Below, piece by piece: positions 8,273-16,565 of a DNA stretch of 64,000 nt; position 1 is the first letter of the stretch, and each line of letters starts with the position of its first letter. This DNA is from Endobacter medicaginis (GTDB taxonomy: Bacteria; Pseudomonadota; Alphaproteobacteria; Acetobacterales; Acetobacteraceae), in assembly GCF_014192375.1 (NCBI RefSeq), contig NZ_JACHXV010000002.1, positions 297,569-361,568 of the forward strand, in the 5' to 3' direction. Position numbers and translations under genes: made by a program. The notes beneath the pieces are model-generated. The model was not told where the DNA came from. It worked only from the letters and a program-made list of their open reading frames with translations, and did no database searches.

Positions 8273-9034
8273 CTACCACAATTCGCGGTGGCCGAGCTGG
8301 CCGAGGATGTCGCGCCGCAGCCCCAGCAGGCGCGCATCGTCGCGATGGCGAGGCGCCTGCATGTCGATGGCGATGTCACCGATCACCCTTCCGGGCCGGC
8401 CGCCGATCACCACCACCCGCGTCGCGAGCAGCAGCGCCTCCTCCACGTCATGGGTGACCATGACCGCGGTGAAGCCGCGCTGCTCCCACAGGCGTCGCAA
8501 TTCGGTCTGCATGGTCAGTCTGGTGAGGCTGTCGAGCTTGCCGAGCGGCTCGTCGAGCAGCAGGGCGCGCGGCGCATTGACCAGCGCGCGGGCAAGGGCT
8601 GCGCGCTGCGCCATGCCGCCGGAGAGCTGATGCGGCCAGGCCCGTTCGAACCCGCGCAGCCCGACAAGGTCGATCGCACGCTCGACCGCGTCGCGATCGC
8701 CCCGTCCGGCAATATCATGGCCGAGCGCGATATTGCCGCGCACGCTGCGCCACGGGTACAGCGTCGGGTCCTGAAACATCACCAGCCGGTCCGGACCCGG
8801 ACCGGCGATCTCGACATCGTCGGCGAGGATGCGGCCCGAGCGCGGCCGCTCCAGCCCAGCCATCAGGCGCAGCAGGGTGGACTTGCCGCTGCCCGAGGCA
8901 CCGAGCAGGGCGACGAAGGCGCCCGGCGCGATGCGCAGATCGATCCCGTCCAGCACCGTGCGCTCGGCCCCGTCGATGCGGTAGGCATGCGAGACGTCCG
9001 CAATACGGAGCGACAGCGGTGCGGCATTCACCAT
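8273..9034 (-). CDS. ABC transporter ATP-binding protein, SsuB/TauB-like
   Basis: This 253-residue ATPase powers uptake by the permease encoded just upstream. It has Walker A GASGSGKST (45-53), a Q-loop at FQDPTLYPW, signature LSGGMAQR (137-144), Walker B ALLLDEP (157-163) and switch His195 in VTHD. Only 253 residues are needed; the longer open frame upstream is not supported. ATG 9034 overlaps the permease 3' end by 7 bp, so the two are translationally coupled. The family (nitrate/sulfonate/taurine ATPases) fits the neighbouring binding proteins. Confidence 0.92.
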   Translation of the reverse strand: MVNAAPLSLRIADVSHAYRIDGAERTVLDGIDLRIAPGAFVALLGASGSGKSTLLRLMAGLERPRSGRILADDVEIAGPGPDRLVMFQDPTLYPWRSVRGNIALGHDIAGRGDRDAVERAIDLVGLRGFERAWPHQLSGGMAQRAALARALVNAPRALLLDEPLGKLDSLTRLTMQTELRRLWEQRGFTAVMVTHDVEEALLLATRVVVIGGRPGRVIGDIAIDMQAPRHRDDARLLGLRRDILGQLGHRELW

Positions 9035-10011
9035 TTCAGACCATCCTTCTGCCAGCGCAGCACACGGTCGCGCACCTTGAACAGCAGGCTCATCAGCACG
9101 CTGCACATCACCGACATCACCAGCAGGGCGGCATACATGTTCGGGTAGGCGGCCCAGCCCTGCGCCCATTGCAGATAGAAGCCGAGCCCCGACTTGACGC
9201 CCAGCATCTCGGCCACCACCAGCATCGCGAACGACACGCCAAGTCCCATGAACAGGCCGACGAAGATCTGCGGCATCGCCGCCGGCAGCGCGACACGCCA
9301 CACCAGGAAACGATCCTTCGCCCCCATCGTGCGGGCGACGTCATACAGCGCGGGATCGACCGCGGCGATGCCCGACCAGGTCAGGATCGCGACCGGAAAT
9401 CCGGCTGCCAGCGCCAGCAGCGCCTCGCTGGCCAGCCGGCTCGACGGGATCAGTACGAAGGCCAGCGGCAGCAGTGCGGCCGGCGGCAGCGGACCGACCA
9501 GCCGGATCACCGGCTGCGCCCAGTAGCGGAAGCGCGGCGCCCGGCCGAGCCCGACACCGACCGCAACGCCCAGCAACGCGCCGGCCGCATAGCCCACCCC
9601 GAGCAGCGCGAGCGAATGCGCCAGGCTGTCGGCGAGCCTGCGCCAGTCGCTGACGAACACGTCGAGCAGATCCTGCGGCGTGCCGAAGAACGGGCGCTTC
9701 AGCCACAGCAGCTTCGCCTGCACCACCTCCCACGCGGCCAGCGCCAGACCCAGGGCGACCGCCCACGGGCCCCGCCTGTGCAGACGACCCGACAGGGCGG
9801 CGACGAACAGCACCGCCCCGACGAGGGCCAGCAGTCGCGACAGCAGCGCGGTCTCGGGAAAATCGTCCGCATCCGGCCAGTACCAGGTCACGAACGCCGC
9901 CAGCCACCAGGCCGGCGCGGCGAGGAACGGGCGCCAGTCCGGCCGACGGGCGGAGGCGCGCCTGCCCGTGGCGCCGAGCCGCGCGGGTGCGGCGGCGAGC
10001 AGCCCGCTCAT
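9028..10011 (-). CDS. ABC transporter permease, SsuC/TauC-like
   Basis: This 327-residue inner-membrane permease has several extra N-terminal hydrophobic segments (about 30-85), then the core binding-protein-dependent transport domain. The EAA-type loop is visible as DVARTMGAKDRFLVWRVALP, which contacts the ATPase. ATG 10011 overlaps the upstream binding-protein stop as ATGA. With about 80 residues before the core domain it is longer than typical SsuC (about 260 residues); the extra segment carries a WW-rich hydrophobic region. Together with the binding proteins and ATPase it forms one complete importer. Confidence 0.9.
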   Translation of the reverse strand: MSGLLAAAPARLGATGRRASARRPDWRPFLAAPAWWLAAFVTWYWPDADDFPETALLSRLLALVGAVLFVAALSGRLHRRGPWAVALGLALAAWEVVQAKLLWLKRPFFGTPQDLLDVFVSDWRRLADSLAHSLALLGVGYAAGALLGVAVGVGLGRAPRFRYWAQPVIRLVGPLPPAALLPLAFVLIPSSRLASEALLALAAGFPVAILTWSGIAAVDPALYDVARTMGAKDRFLVWRVALPAAMPQIFVGLFMGLGVSFAMLVVAEMLGVKSGLGFYLQWAQGWAAYPNMYAALLVMSVMCSVLMSLLFKVRDRVLRWQKDGLKW

Positions 10012-11096
10012 GCCGCGAACAGGTCCTGGGTGACGCGCGTGGCATAGCGCACGGAGTCGAGCGACGGACGAAACACGCCGACCTCCTTGAGCGCATCGGC
10101 ATAGCGCGCGATCTCGGCGCGGAACGCCCCTGCCAGCACCTGGTGATGATGACCCTGCATGGTCAGCATGGCGGCGAGATCCTCGGCACTGGCCTTCGGC
10201 GCGAACGGCCTGAAGATGCGCGCCGTCTCCTCGGGATGGCAGGCGACCCACGCGCCGGCGTCGAGGATCGCACGTGCCACAGCAGCGGCCACCAGAGGCT
10301 CGTCGCGGATCAGGCTGCCGCGCAGACCGATCACGCAGCAGGCGACATGCGCCCACTCGCCGCGCATGTTGCTGTCGATCTCGACAAGCCCGAACTGCTT
10401 CTTCTGCAGATACGAGATCGGATCGCCACTGGTGATCGCAGCCACCTCGCCGCGCTGCAACGCCAGTGGCAGCAGATCGGCGGGATATTGCCGCCACTGC
10501 ACGTCGCCCTGCGGATCGAGTCCCGCCTCCTTGACGCGGATCGAGAAGAAATTGCGGTCGGGCCCGCCGATATCGCTGACGCCGACCGTCCTGCCACGCA
10601 GATCGGCGATCGTCTTCACCGGACCCGCCGGCGGCGCGAGCATGTACATGCAGCCCGCATGCAGCCCGCCGACCAGCTTGACGTCGAAGCCCTGGCTGAG
10701 CGGCTTGAGCCAGCGCAGCGCCATGCCGGGTGCGCCATCGGCCCGCCCGGTCGACAGTGCCTCGAGCAACTGGTCGGTGGAGCCGGCGAAGTTGACGTAA
10801 TCGACGTCGAGATTGTAGCGCGCGAAGAAACCCTTCTCCTTCGCCACCGGCACCGCGGCGGTGCAGATCGCGGTCTCGTTCCAGGCGATGGTGAGCTTGC
10901 GCGCGGCCCCTGCGACCGGCCGCACGGATGCGCCGCCGGCGGCCGCGCATCCCGCCTCGGGCATGTCCATACCCGCCATCGACGGCGTGGCGGAGCGGGC
11001 CGGCAGCAGCGGCAGTGAGGCCGCACCGACTGCCCCGGCCAGCCAGCGCCGCCGCGACAGCAGGCCGAGACGGCTGGAGACGATATCAGGCGGCAT
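10008..11096 (-). CDS. ABC transporter binding protein, NMT1/SsuA-like, Tat-type leader
   Basis: This 362-residue binding protein has a twin-arginine-like leader (LLSRRRWLAGAVGAA) and a mature domain with the family pattern: KLTIAWNETAICTAAVPVAK, KGFFARYNLDVDYVNFAG and a ligand-lobe repeat through ADLRGRTVGVSDIGG. It is the third such protein in the locus and the one inside the transporter operon, overlapping both the peroxiredoxin-like gene (11086) and the permease (ATGA). An unusual run of histidines (QGHHHQVLAG) and several cysteines occur in the mature part. It probably delivers the main substrate of the ABC transporter; a sulfonate-like ligand is inferred from family. Confidence 0.85.
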   Translation of the reverse strand: MPPDIVSSRLGLLSRRRWLAGAVGAASLPLLPARSATPSMAGMDMPEAGCAAAGGASVRPVAGAARKLTIAWNETAICTAAVPVAKEKGFFARYNLDVDYVNFAGSTDQLLEALSTGRADGAPGMALRWLKPLSQGFDVKLVGGLHAGCMYMLAPPAGPVKTIADLRGRTVGVSDIGGPDRNFFSIRVKEAGLDPQGDVQWRQYPADLLPLALQRGEVAAITSGDPISYLQKKQFGLVEIDSNMRGEWAHVACCVIGLRGSLIRDEPLVAAAVARAILDAGAWVACHPEETARIFRPFAPKASAEDLAAMLTMQGHHHQVLAGAFRAEIARYADALKEVGVFRPSLDSVRYATRVTQDLFAA

Positions 11097-11808
11097 GGAT
11101 CTGTTCCTGTTCGTGTCGGGCGAGATCCGCAGCCCGTGCATCGAGGCCGAGCGCCTCCAGCACGGCAGCGGACTCGGTGCGGTCCATCCAGTCCGGCGAG
11201 ACATCGACGAATCGCGCGATCCGGCCAGGGCCGACGACCAGCACCGCCGGTTTCGGCAGCTCCCATTGCGAGACGCCGTTGAGCGTCTCGGGCCGCTCGC
11301 CGCGCGCCTCCGCCACCGCGCGCGAGGCGTCGTCGAACACATAGGTGATGCCAAGCGCGCGCGACAGCGACAGCGCCGGATCGCTCACCACCTCGAACGG
11401 CAGCGCGTGCCGGCGCGCGATCTCGCCGAGTGCCGGATACGGCTGCGGCGAGACCGCCAGCAGCGTCACTCCGGCCGCCGCGAGCGCGGGTGCGAGCGTG
11501 TCGCGATAATAGGGCAGTGCGATGTTGCACGCCGGACAGGTCGCGAACCGAAAGAACACCAGCACCACCGAACCGCCATCGACCAGCGCGTCGAGCGACA
11601 GCAGCGTCCCGTCCTCGCGCCGCAGTTCCGTGTCCGGCAGCACGTCGCCCACGCGGACGTGACGGGCCGCATCATGCGTGCGTCGCAGCGTGGCACGCTG
11701 GCCGGCATTGATCGCCAGCGCTGCCGGCGACCAGCTCCGCTCGCGCTCCTGCTGCAAGGCGCGGAAGCGCTCGCCAAGCGAAAGGGGAGCGACGGCGATG
11801 TCGGGCAT
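11086..11808 (-). CDS. Peroxiredoxin-like (AhpC/TSA fold) protein
   Basis: This 240-residue cytoplasmic protein has a thioredoxin/AhpC fold. The redox site reads FRFATCPACN, giving Cys91 and Cys94 in a CPAC arrangement, preceded by a long N-terminal helix region (about 1-55). No signal peptide is seen. It may reduce peroxides or handle a disulfide or persulfide formed during thiol metabolism. Its 3' end overlaps the start of the binding-protein gene, and it follows LysR by 80 bp, so it belongs to the transporter operon. A redox protein inside a sulfur-uptake operon fits protection from sulfite or peroxide by-products, which is an inference. Confidence 0.8.
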   Translation of the reverse strand: MPDIAVAPLSLGERFRALQQERERSWSPAALAINAGQRATLRRTHDAARHVRVGDVLPDTELRREDGTLLSLDALVDGGSVVLVFFRFATCPACNIALPYYRDTLAPALAAAGVTLLAVSPQPYPALGEIARRHALPFEVVSDPALSLSRALGITYVFDDASRAVAEARGERPETLNGVSQWELPKPAVLVVGPGRIARFVDVSPDWMDRTESAAVLEALGLDARAADLARHEQEQIHAA

Positions 11809-11888
11809 GCGTTGGGTCCTTCGTCAGCGATGCAGTGTGCAGGCCGCAAGTATGCGACCGCGCTGCATGTGCGACGAGGGAGTTCTGC

Positions 11889-12818
11889 TCAAGCGAGACT
11901 TGGCGATCTGTCATCGCTCGCCGCCTCGGCGAGCAGGCTGGCGAGATCGGCACCCGCCTCCGACACCCCCTCGCGCTGCACCAGGACGGTCTCGATCCGC
12001 GGCACCGGCGGCAGCGCGCCGGACGGCAGCATCGCCAGCCCCTCGGCCAGCGCGAAGCGACGCGTCCGGCACGAGATGCCCAGGCTGCCGCGCACTCCCG
12101 CGCGCAGGGCGGGCAGATGCGGCGTCTGCATCACGACGCGATAGTCACGCCGCGCCTCGCCGAGCGCGCGCAGGGCCGCCTCGCGAAACCGGCAGGGCGG
12201 CTCGAGCAGCACCAGCGGCAGTTCGGACTGGTCGACGATCGCCGGGTCGCCCAGCCACACCATGCGGTCCTCGGCGACGATGCGGGTCTGCGCACCGCTG
12301 CGCTCGGCATGGCGGCCCAGGCACAGCACGATATCGAGCCGGGCGCGGTCGAAATGCTCCAGCAGTTCGGCTGAACCGCCGACCCGCACCGTCACCCGCG
12401 CGCGCGGATGCTCCAGCCGGAACCGGCCCAGCACGTCGGCCAGCACCGTGTCGGCGAAATCCTGCACCATGCCGACCGAGACCGGCTCCGGGTCGGCGGC
12501 CTGGCCGAGCTGAAGCATGATGCGGTCATTGAGCTCCAGCAATTGCCGCGCATAGGCGACCAGCTCGACCCCGGCGGCAGTCAGCACCAGCCGGCGGCCC
12601 TCTCGCTGGAACAGCTTCTGCTGGAGCACGTCCTCGAGCCGCTTCATCTGCAGGCTGAGTGCCGACTGGGTCAGGAAGATGGTGTCGGTGGCCTGCGCCA
12701 TCGAACCGGCCTCGGCGATGGCGACGAAGGAGCGCAGCAGTTCGGTCGGCACGTTGCGGGTGACGCGCCTGAGCGCGGTCTCCGCCGGCGGCGCCGACGG
12801 CAGGACGGACGCGGACAT
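11889..12818 (-). CDS. LysR-family transcriptional regulator
   Basis: This 309-residue regulator has the winged helix-turn-helix near residues 27-85 (LLRSFVAIAEAGSMAQATD, LTQSALSLQMKRLEDVL) followed by a LysR effector-binding domain. It is divergent from the monooxygenase operon at 12977 and first in the leftward unit that encodes the peroxiredoxin-like protein and transporter, so it probably controls both. The 158-bp gap holds TTCAAC/GTTGAA half-sites of the kind used by this family. Effector unknown; by analogy with CysB and Cbl it could sense sulfur status or a pathway intermediate. Confidence 0.92.
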   Translation of the reverse strand: MSASVLPSAPPAETALRRVTRNVPTELLRSFVAIAEAGSMAQATDTIFLTQSALSLQMKRLEDVLQQKLFQREGRRLVLTAAGVELVAYARQLLELNDRIMLQLGQAADPEPVSVGMVQDFADTVLADVLGRFRLEHPRARVTVRVGGSAELLEHFDRARLDIVLCLGRHAERSGAQTRIVAEDRMVWLGDPAIVDQSELPLVLLEPPCRFREAALRALGEARRDYRVVMQTPHLPALRAGVRGSLGISCRTRRFALAEGLAMLPSGALPPVPRIETVLVQREGVSEAGADLASLLAEAASDDRSPSLA

Positions 12819-12890
12819 GTTCGGCTCCGGTGTTTGACGAACGAAGATCGTATTTAAGGATTAAAACCTTGCCATGACGGTTTCTGGCTT

Positions 12891-12950
12891 GTTCAACTCG
12901 CTTCTGCAAGTGTTGAATTCAATTATCAACGATCATCGTAAGTTGAATTA
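12891..12950. promoter_or_regulatory. Candidate LysR operator cluster
   Basis: In the gap between the divergent lysR and monooxygenase genes, several matching half-sites occur: GTTCAAC at 12891-12897, GTTGA at 12912-12916 paired with TCAAC at 12926-12930, the perfect palindrome TTGAATTCAA at 12913-12922, and a further GTTGAATTA at 12942-12950. Dyads of this size and spacing match LysR-type recognition and activation sites. Binding is inferred, but the repeated half-site is directly visible. Confidence 0.5.
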
Positions 12951-12976
12951 ACCAGCACGCCAGCAGGAGCGGGTCC

Positions 12977-14086
12977 ATGTCCAGCGAGAGCGCCGTCGAA
13001 TTCATCGGCTATGTCGGCAGCCGCAACCATTCCGAGACCATCCCGGCCTCCGGCCCGGTGATCGACCTCGCCCATATCGAGGCCGCAGCCCGTGTCCACG
13101 AGAACGCCGGCTTCGATCGCGTACTGGTGGCGTTTCACTCCAACTCGCCTGAAAGCCTGCTGATCGCCCAGCATATCGGCGCGGTGACGCGTGAACTCGG
13201 CCTGATGATCGCGCATCGGCCCGGCTTCACCGCGCCCACGCTGGCTGCGCGCCAGCTCGCCACCCTCGACCAGATCACGCGCGGCCGTGTCGCTGTACAC
13301 ATCATCACCGGCGGCAGCGATACCGAGCTCGAGGCCGATGGCGACCGGCTGACCAAGGCCGAGCGCTATGCGCGCACCGGCGAATATCTCGACATCGTCC
13401 GCCGCGAATGGACCGAGACCACGCCCTTCGACCATGACGGGCCGCATTATCGCATCCGCGGCGCCCATTCGCAGGTGCGGCCGTGGCGCGAGGCCGGCAT
13501 CCCGGTCTATTTCGGCGGCTCGTCGGACGAGGCGATCGCCGTCGCCGGCCGGCATGCCGACATCTACGCGCTGTGGGGCGAAACCTACGACCAGGTGCGC
13601 GAGACCGTCTCGCGCGTGCGTGACGCAGCGGCCGTCCATGGCCGGCGGCCGCGCTTCTCGCTGTCGCTGCGTCCGATCATCGCCGAGACCGAGGACGCGG
13701 CCTGGGCGAAGGCAGACCGCATTCTCGACATCGCCCGCGCCCAGGCCGAGCGCACCGGCTATGTCCGCCCTGCGGTGATCCCCAACGAGGGCTCCCGTCG
13801 CCTGCTCGACGCCGCCGCCCGCTCGGACGCGGCGGGGCGTGCCGACAAGCGGCTGTGGACCGCACTTGCCCAGGCCACCGGCGCGCGTGGCAACTCCACC
13901 TCACTGGTCGGCACGCCCGACCAGGTCGCCGACGCGCTGCTCGACTACTGGCGCCTCGGCATCGACACCTTCCTGATCCGGGGCTTCGACCCGATCGAGG
14001 ACGCGCATGCCTATGGCCGCGACCTGCTGCCACGGGTGCGCGCGCTGGTCGCCGCCGAGACCGGTCGCAGCGCGAAGGCCGCCTGA
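12977..14086 (+). CDS. Luciferase-like (LLM) flavin monooxygenase, SsuD-like
   Basis: This 369-residue FMNH2-dependent monooxygenase has the bacterial-luciferase TIM-barrel fold used by alkanesulfonate monooxygenase SsuD. Family features include HIEAAARVHENAGFDRVLVA, TLDQITRGRVAVHIITGGSD and an SLVGTPDQVADALLDYW C-terminal signature. Length is normal for SsuD-like enzymes. It starts a rightward operon of five genes with short gaps, opposite LysR. It probably cleaves or oxidises a sulfur compound in the cytoplasm using reduced FMN from a reductase that is not encoded in the window. Substrate unknown; sulfonates, sulfones or thioethers are possible. Confidence 0.88.
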   Translation: MSSESAVEFIGYVGSRNHSETIPASGPVIDLAHIEAAARVHENAGFDRVLVAFHSNSPESLLIAQHIGAVTRELGLMIAHRPGFTAPTLAARQLATLDQITRGRVAVHIITGGSDTELEADGDRLTKAERYARTGEYLDIVRREWTETTPFDHDGPHYRIRGAHSQVRPWREAGIPVYFGGSSDEAIAVAGRHADIYALWGETYDQVRETVSRVRDAAAVHGRRPRFSLSLRPIIAETEDAAWAKADRILDIARAQAERTGYVRPAVIPNEGSRRLLDAAARSDAAGRADKRLWTALAQATGARGNSTSLVGTPDQVADALLDYWRLGIDTFLIRGFDPIEDAHAYGRDLLPRVRALVAAETGRSAKAA

Positions 14087-14088
14087 GC

Positions 14089-15105
14089 ATGGCGCGGCGC
14101 GAGACGCTGGTGGTGGTCAACCAGCTCGGCGAGGCGGTGCGCGACGCGCTGGCCCCGTTCGGGTCACGGCTGCAGATCGTCGAGGCCGATCGCGACAGCG
14201 ACACGCCCTGGCAATACGCCAACCTCGCTCGCGCCGCCGACGTGCTGCTGACCGGCCCCTCCCCCGGCTGGAAGAATGCCCCGGTCCTCGCCCCGCCCGG
14301 ATGGGCGGCACATGACGAGGGGCCCGAATGGGTGCAGCTCGCCTCCGCCGGGATCGATGGCTACCCGCACTGGCTGCTGGCCGGGCGGACGGTCACCTGC
14401 GGACGCGGCGATGCGGCGGTGCCGATCGCCGAACACGTGCTCGCCGCGCTGTTGCTGCACACGCGCCGCCTCGACCGGCTCGGCGTGCACGGCCGCGACG
14501 CCTGGATCGCGCAGGGCACGCCATTTCGCCTCGGGACGCAGACGCTGCCCACGCTGTCCGGCCGTACGCTCGGCATTGCCGGGTTCGGCGCCATCGGCCG
14601 TGCGGTCGCACAGCGCGCCCGCGCCTTCGGGGTCGAGATGCTGGCCTGGCGACGACGCGATTGGGCGCCGGGCGAGGCGGCGGCGGAGGCGGTCCGCCCG
14701 GTCGCCTCGCTGGCCGAGCTCGCTGCGTCCTCCGACGACCTCCTGCTCGCCCTGCCGCTGACCGCGGCAACGCGCGGCATCGTCGATGGCGCGGTGCTCG
14801 GCGCGGCACGGCCCGGGCTGCATCTGATCAACGTCGCCCGCGGCGCGCTGATCGACGAGACCGCGCTGCTGACCGCCCTCGCCTCGGGGCGGGTCGGTGC
14901 GGCGACGCTGGACGTCACCGAGCCCGAGCCCCTGCCGGACGGACATCCGTTCTACGCCCACCCGTCGATCCGCCTCACCCCGCATGTCTCGTGGTCCGGC
15001 CCCGAGGTACGCGCCAGCTTCGCCACCCGCGTGGCCGACAATCTCGACCGCTTCCTCTCCGGACGGCCCCTGCGCGACCTCGTCGACGCCGCCGCCGGCT
15101 ACTGA
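14089..15105 (+). CDS. D-2-hydroxyacid dehydrogenase
   Basis: This 338-residue NAD(P)-dependent oxidoreductase follows the monooxygenase gene by 2 bp. The Rossmann motif is GIAGFGAIG, and the family elements are present: DDLLLALPLTAATRGIVDG, INVARGALIDETALL with the catalytic Arg (second Arg region) and TPHVSWSG with the His of the Glu-His pair. A longer open frame exists upstream, but ATG 14089 fits the operon and the family N-terminus. The protein probably oxidises or reduces the 2-hydroxy/2-oxo product left after sulfur removal, such as an alpha-hydroxy acid. Substrate inferred from context only. Confidence 0.85.
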   Translation: MARRETLVVVNQLGEAVRDALAPFGSRLQIVEADRDSDTPWQYANLARAADVLLTGPSPGWKNAPVLAPPGWAAHDEGPEWVQLASAGIDGYPHWLLAGRTVTCGRGDAAVPIAEHVLAALLLHTRRLDRLGVHGRDAWIAQGTPFRLGTQTLPTLSGRTLGIAGFGAIGRAVAQRARAFGVEMLAWRRRDWAPGEAAAEAVRPVASLAELAASSDDLLLALPLTAATRGIVDGAVLGAARPGLHLINVARGALIDETALLTALASGRVGAATLDVTEPEPLPDGHPFYAHPSIRLTPHVSWSGPEVRASFATRVADNLDRFLSGRPLRDLVDAAAGY

Positions 15106-15131
15106 TCCCCATTTTTCGGACACACCCGACC

Positions 15132-15926
15132 ATGCCAGACACACTCGTCCTCGACCGGCCCGCCAGACTTGAACGCAAGCTGGTGCCGCGCCCGCCAGCC
15201 GCCTCGTTCGCCGAGGAGCGCCTGCACCGCAAGCAGCGCCTCGCCGCCACCTTCCGCCTGTTTGCCCGCTCCGGCTTCGACCAGGGCCTCGCAGGCCACG
15301 TCACCGCACGCGACCCGGAATTTCCCGACCGCTTCTGGATCAATCCGCTGGCGGTGCATTTCTCGCAGATCCGTGTCTCCGACCTCCAGCTCGTCGAGCA
15401 TGACGGCACCATTTTGATCGGCGACAAGCCGATCAACCAGGCCGGTTTCACCATCCACTCGGCGCTCCACAAGGCGCGCCCCGACGTGATCGCCGCCGCG
15501 CATACCCATTCCACCTACGGCAAGGCGTTCTCCGCACTCGGCATCGAGCTGGCGCCGATCACCCAGGATTCCTGCGCATTCTTCGATGATCACGCGGTGT
15601 TCGATCCGTTCAGCGGCGTGGTGCTCGACGAGGGCGAGGGCGACCGCATCGCCGCCACCCTCGGCAGTCGCAAGGCGCTGATCCTGCAGAACCACGGCCT
15701 GCTCACCGTCGGTGGCTCGGTGGAGGCGGCGGCATGGTGGTTTCTCACCATGGACAATGCCGCCCACGCCCAGCTCCTCGCCCAGGCCGCCGGCCCGCTC
15801 AAGCCGATCGCGCCGGACATCGCCCGCCTGACCGCCTCCCAGGTCGGCACCGAGCAGGGCGGTTATTTCTCCTTCCAGCCGCTATGGGACTGGATCACCG
15901 CCGCCGAGCCGGACCTCCTGGCGTAA
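15132..15926 (+). CDS. Class II aldolase/adducin-family protein
   Basis: This 264-residue protein has the class II aldolase/adducin fold (about residues 35-225), a zinc-dependent family that includes fuculose-phosphate and rhamnulose aldolases. Metal-binding signatures are visible as AAAHTHSTYGKAFS and LQNHGLLTVGG, and the acidic catalytic residue region is also present. Start ATG 15132 leaves a 26-bp gap from the dehydrogenase. In this operon it may split or decarboxylate the carbon skeleton after the dehydrogenase acts. Family assignment is firm; the substrate is not known. Confidence 0.88.
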   Translation: MPDTLVLDRPARLERKLVPRPPAASFAEERLHRKQRLAATFRLFARSGFDQGLAGHVTARDPEFPDRFWINPLAVHFSQIRVSDLQLVEHDGTILIGDKPINQAGFTIHSALHKARPDVIAAAHTHSTYGKAFSALGIELAPITQDSCAFFDDHAVFDPFSGVVLDEGEGDRIAATLGSRKALILQNHGLLTVGGSVEAAAWWFLTMDNAAHAQLLAQAAGPLKPIAPDIARLTASQVGTEQGGYFSFQPLWDWITAAEPDLLA

Positions 15927-15962
15927 CGGACGCGCCGGGGACGAATTCGAGGGATTTGAGAG

Positions 15963-16565
15963 ATGTCTGCTTCCATTGCGCCGTTGCGCGACTTCGTCCG
16001 TGACATCACCGCGCTGTTCGACCGTGGATTGAACCCGCCCGCCGTGCAGCTCGAAGGGGTCAATCTGCTGCGGCGGCTGGTCTCGCGTGACGACTGGCTG
16101 CCCGATGCGTTCGCCCGTCCTGATCCGCAACGTTACAGCCAGTATCTGCTGCATTGCGATCCCGCCGAGCGCTTCTCGGTGGTCAGCTTCGTCTGGGGCC
16201 CGGGGCAGTCCACCCCGCTGCATGACCATCGCATCTGGGGGCTGATCGGGATGCTTCGTGGCCGCGAGGTCGAGACACAGTTCGTCCGCGACGCGCAAGG
16301 ACGCTTCCACGAGGCGGAGTCTTCCGAACTGCACCCCGGCGAAGTGACGATCCTGGAGCCCGATCTCAACGATTATCACCGTGTCGCCAACGCATCCGCC
16401 GACACCACAGCGATCTCGATCCATGTCTATGGCGGCAATATCGGCGGCGTGCTGCGCGCGACCTACGATCCGGCGAGCGGTGCCCGGAAGGCCTTCATCT
16501 CCGGCTACAGCAACGACACCGTGCCCAATCTGTGGGACCGTTCGCGACAGACGGAGCCTGCGTGA
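15963..16565 (+). CDS. Cysteine-dioxygenase-type thiol dioxygenase
   Basis: This 200-residue cupin enzyme adds O2 to a thiol to give a sulfinate. The iron ligands are His87 and His89 in STPLHDHR and His139 in NDYHR, the three-histidine set of cysteine dioxygenase. SIHVYGG (Tyr156) matches the conserved tyrosine after the last strand. The family includes cysteine and 3-mercaptopropionate dioxygenases, which cannot be separated here by eye. Its stop overlaps the rhodanese start by one base (TGATG), so they are co-translated. It marks the pathway as thiol-forming: a sulfur compound is processed to a thiol, then oxidised. Confidence 0.9.
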   Translation: MSASIAPLRDFVRDITALFDRGLNPPAVQLEGVNLLRRLVSRDDWLPDAFARPDPQRYSQYLLHCDPAERFSVVSFVWGPGQSTPLHDHRIWGLIGMLRGREVETQFVRDAQGRFHEAESSELHPGEVTILEPDLNDYHRVANASADTTAISIHVYGGNIGGVLRATYDPASGARKAFISGYSNDTVPNLWDRSRQTEPA

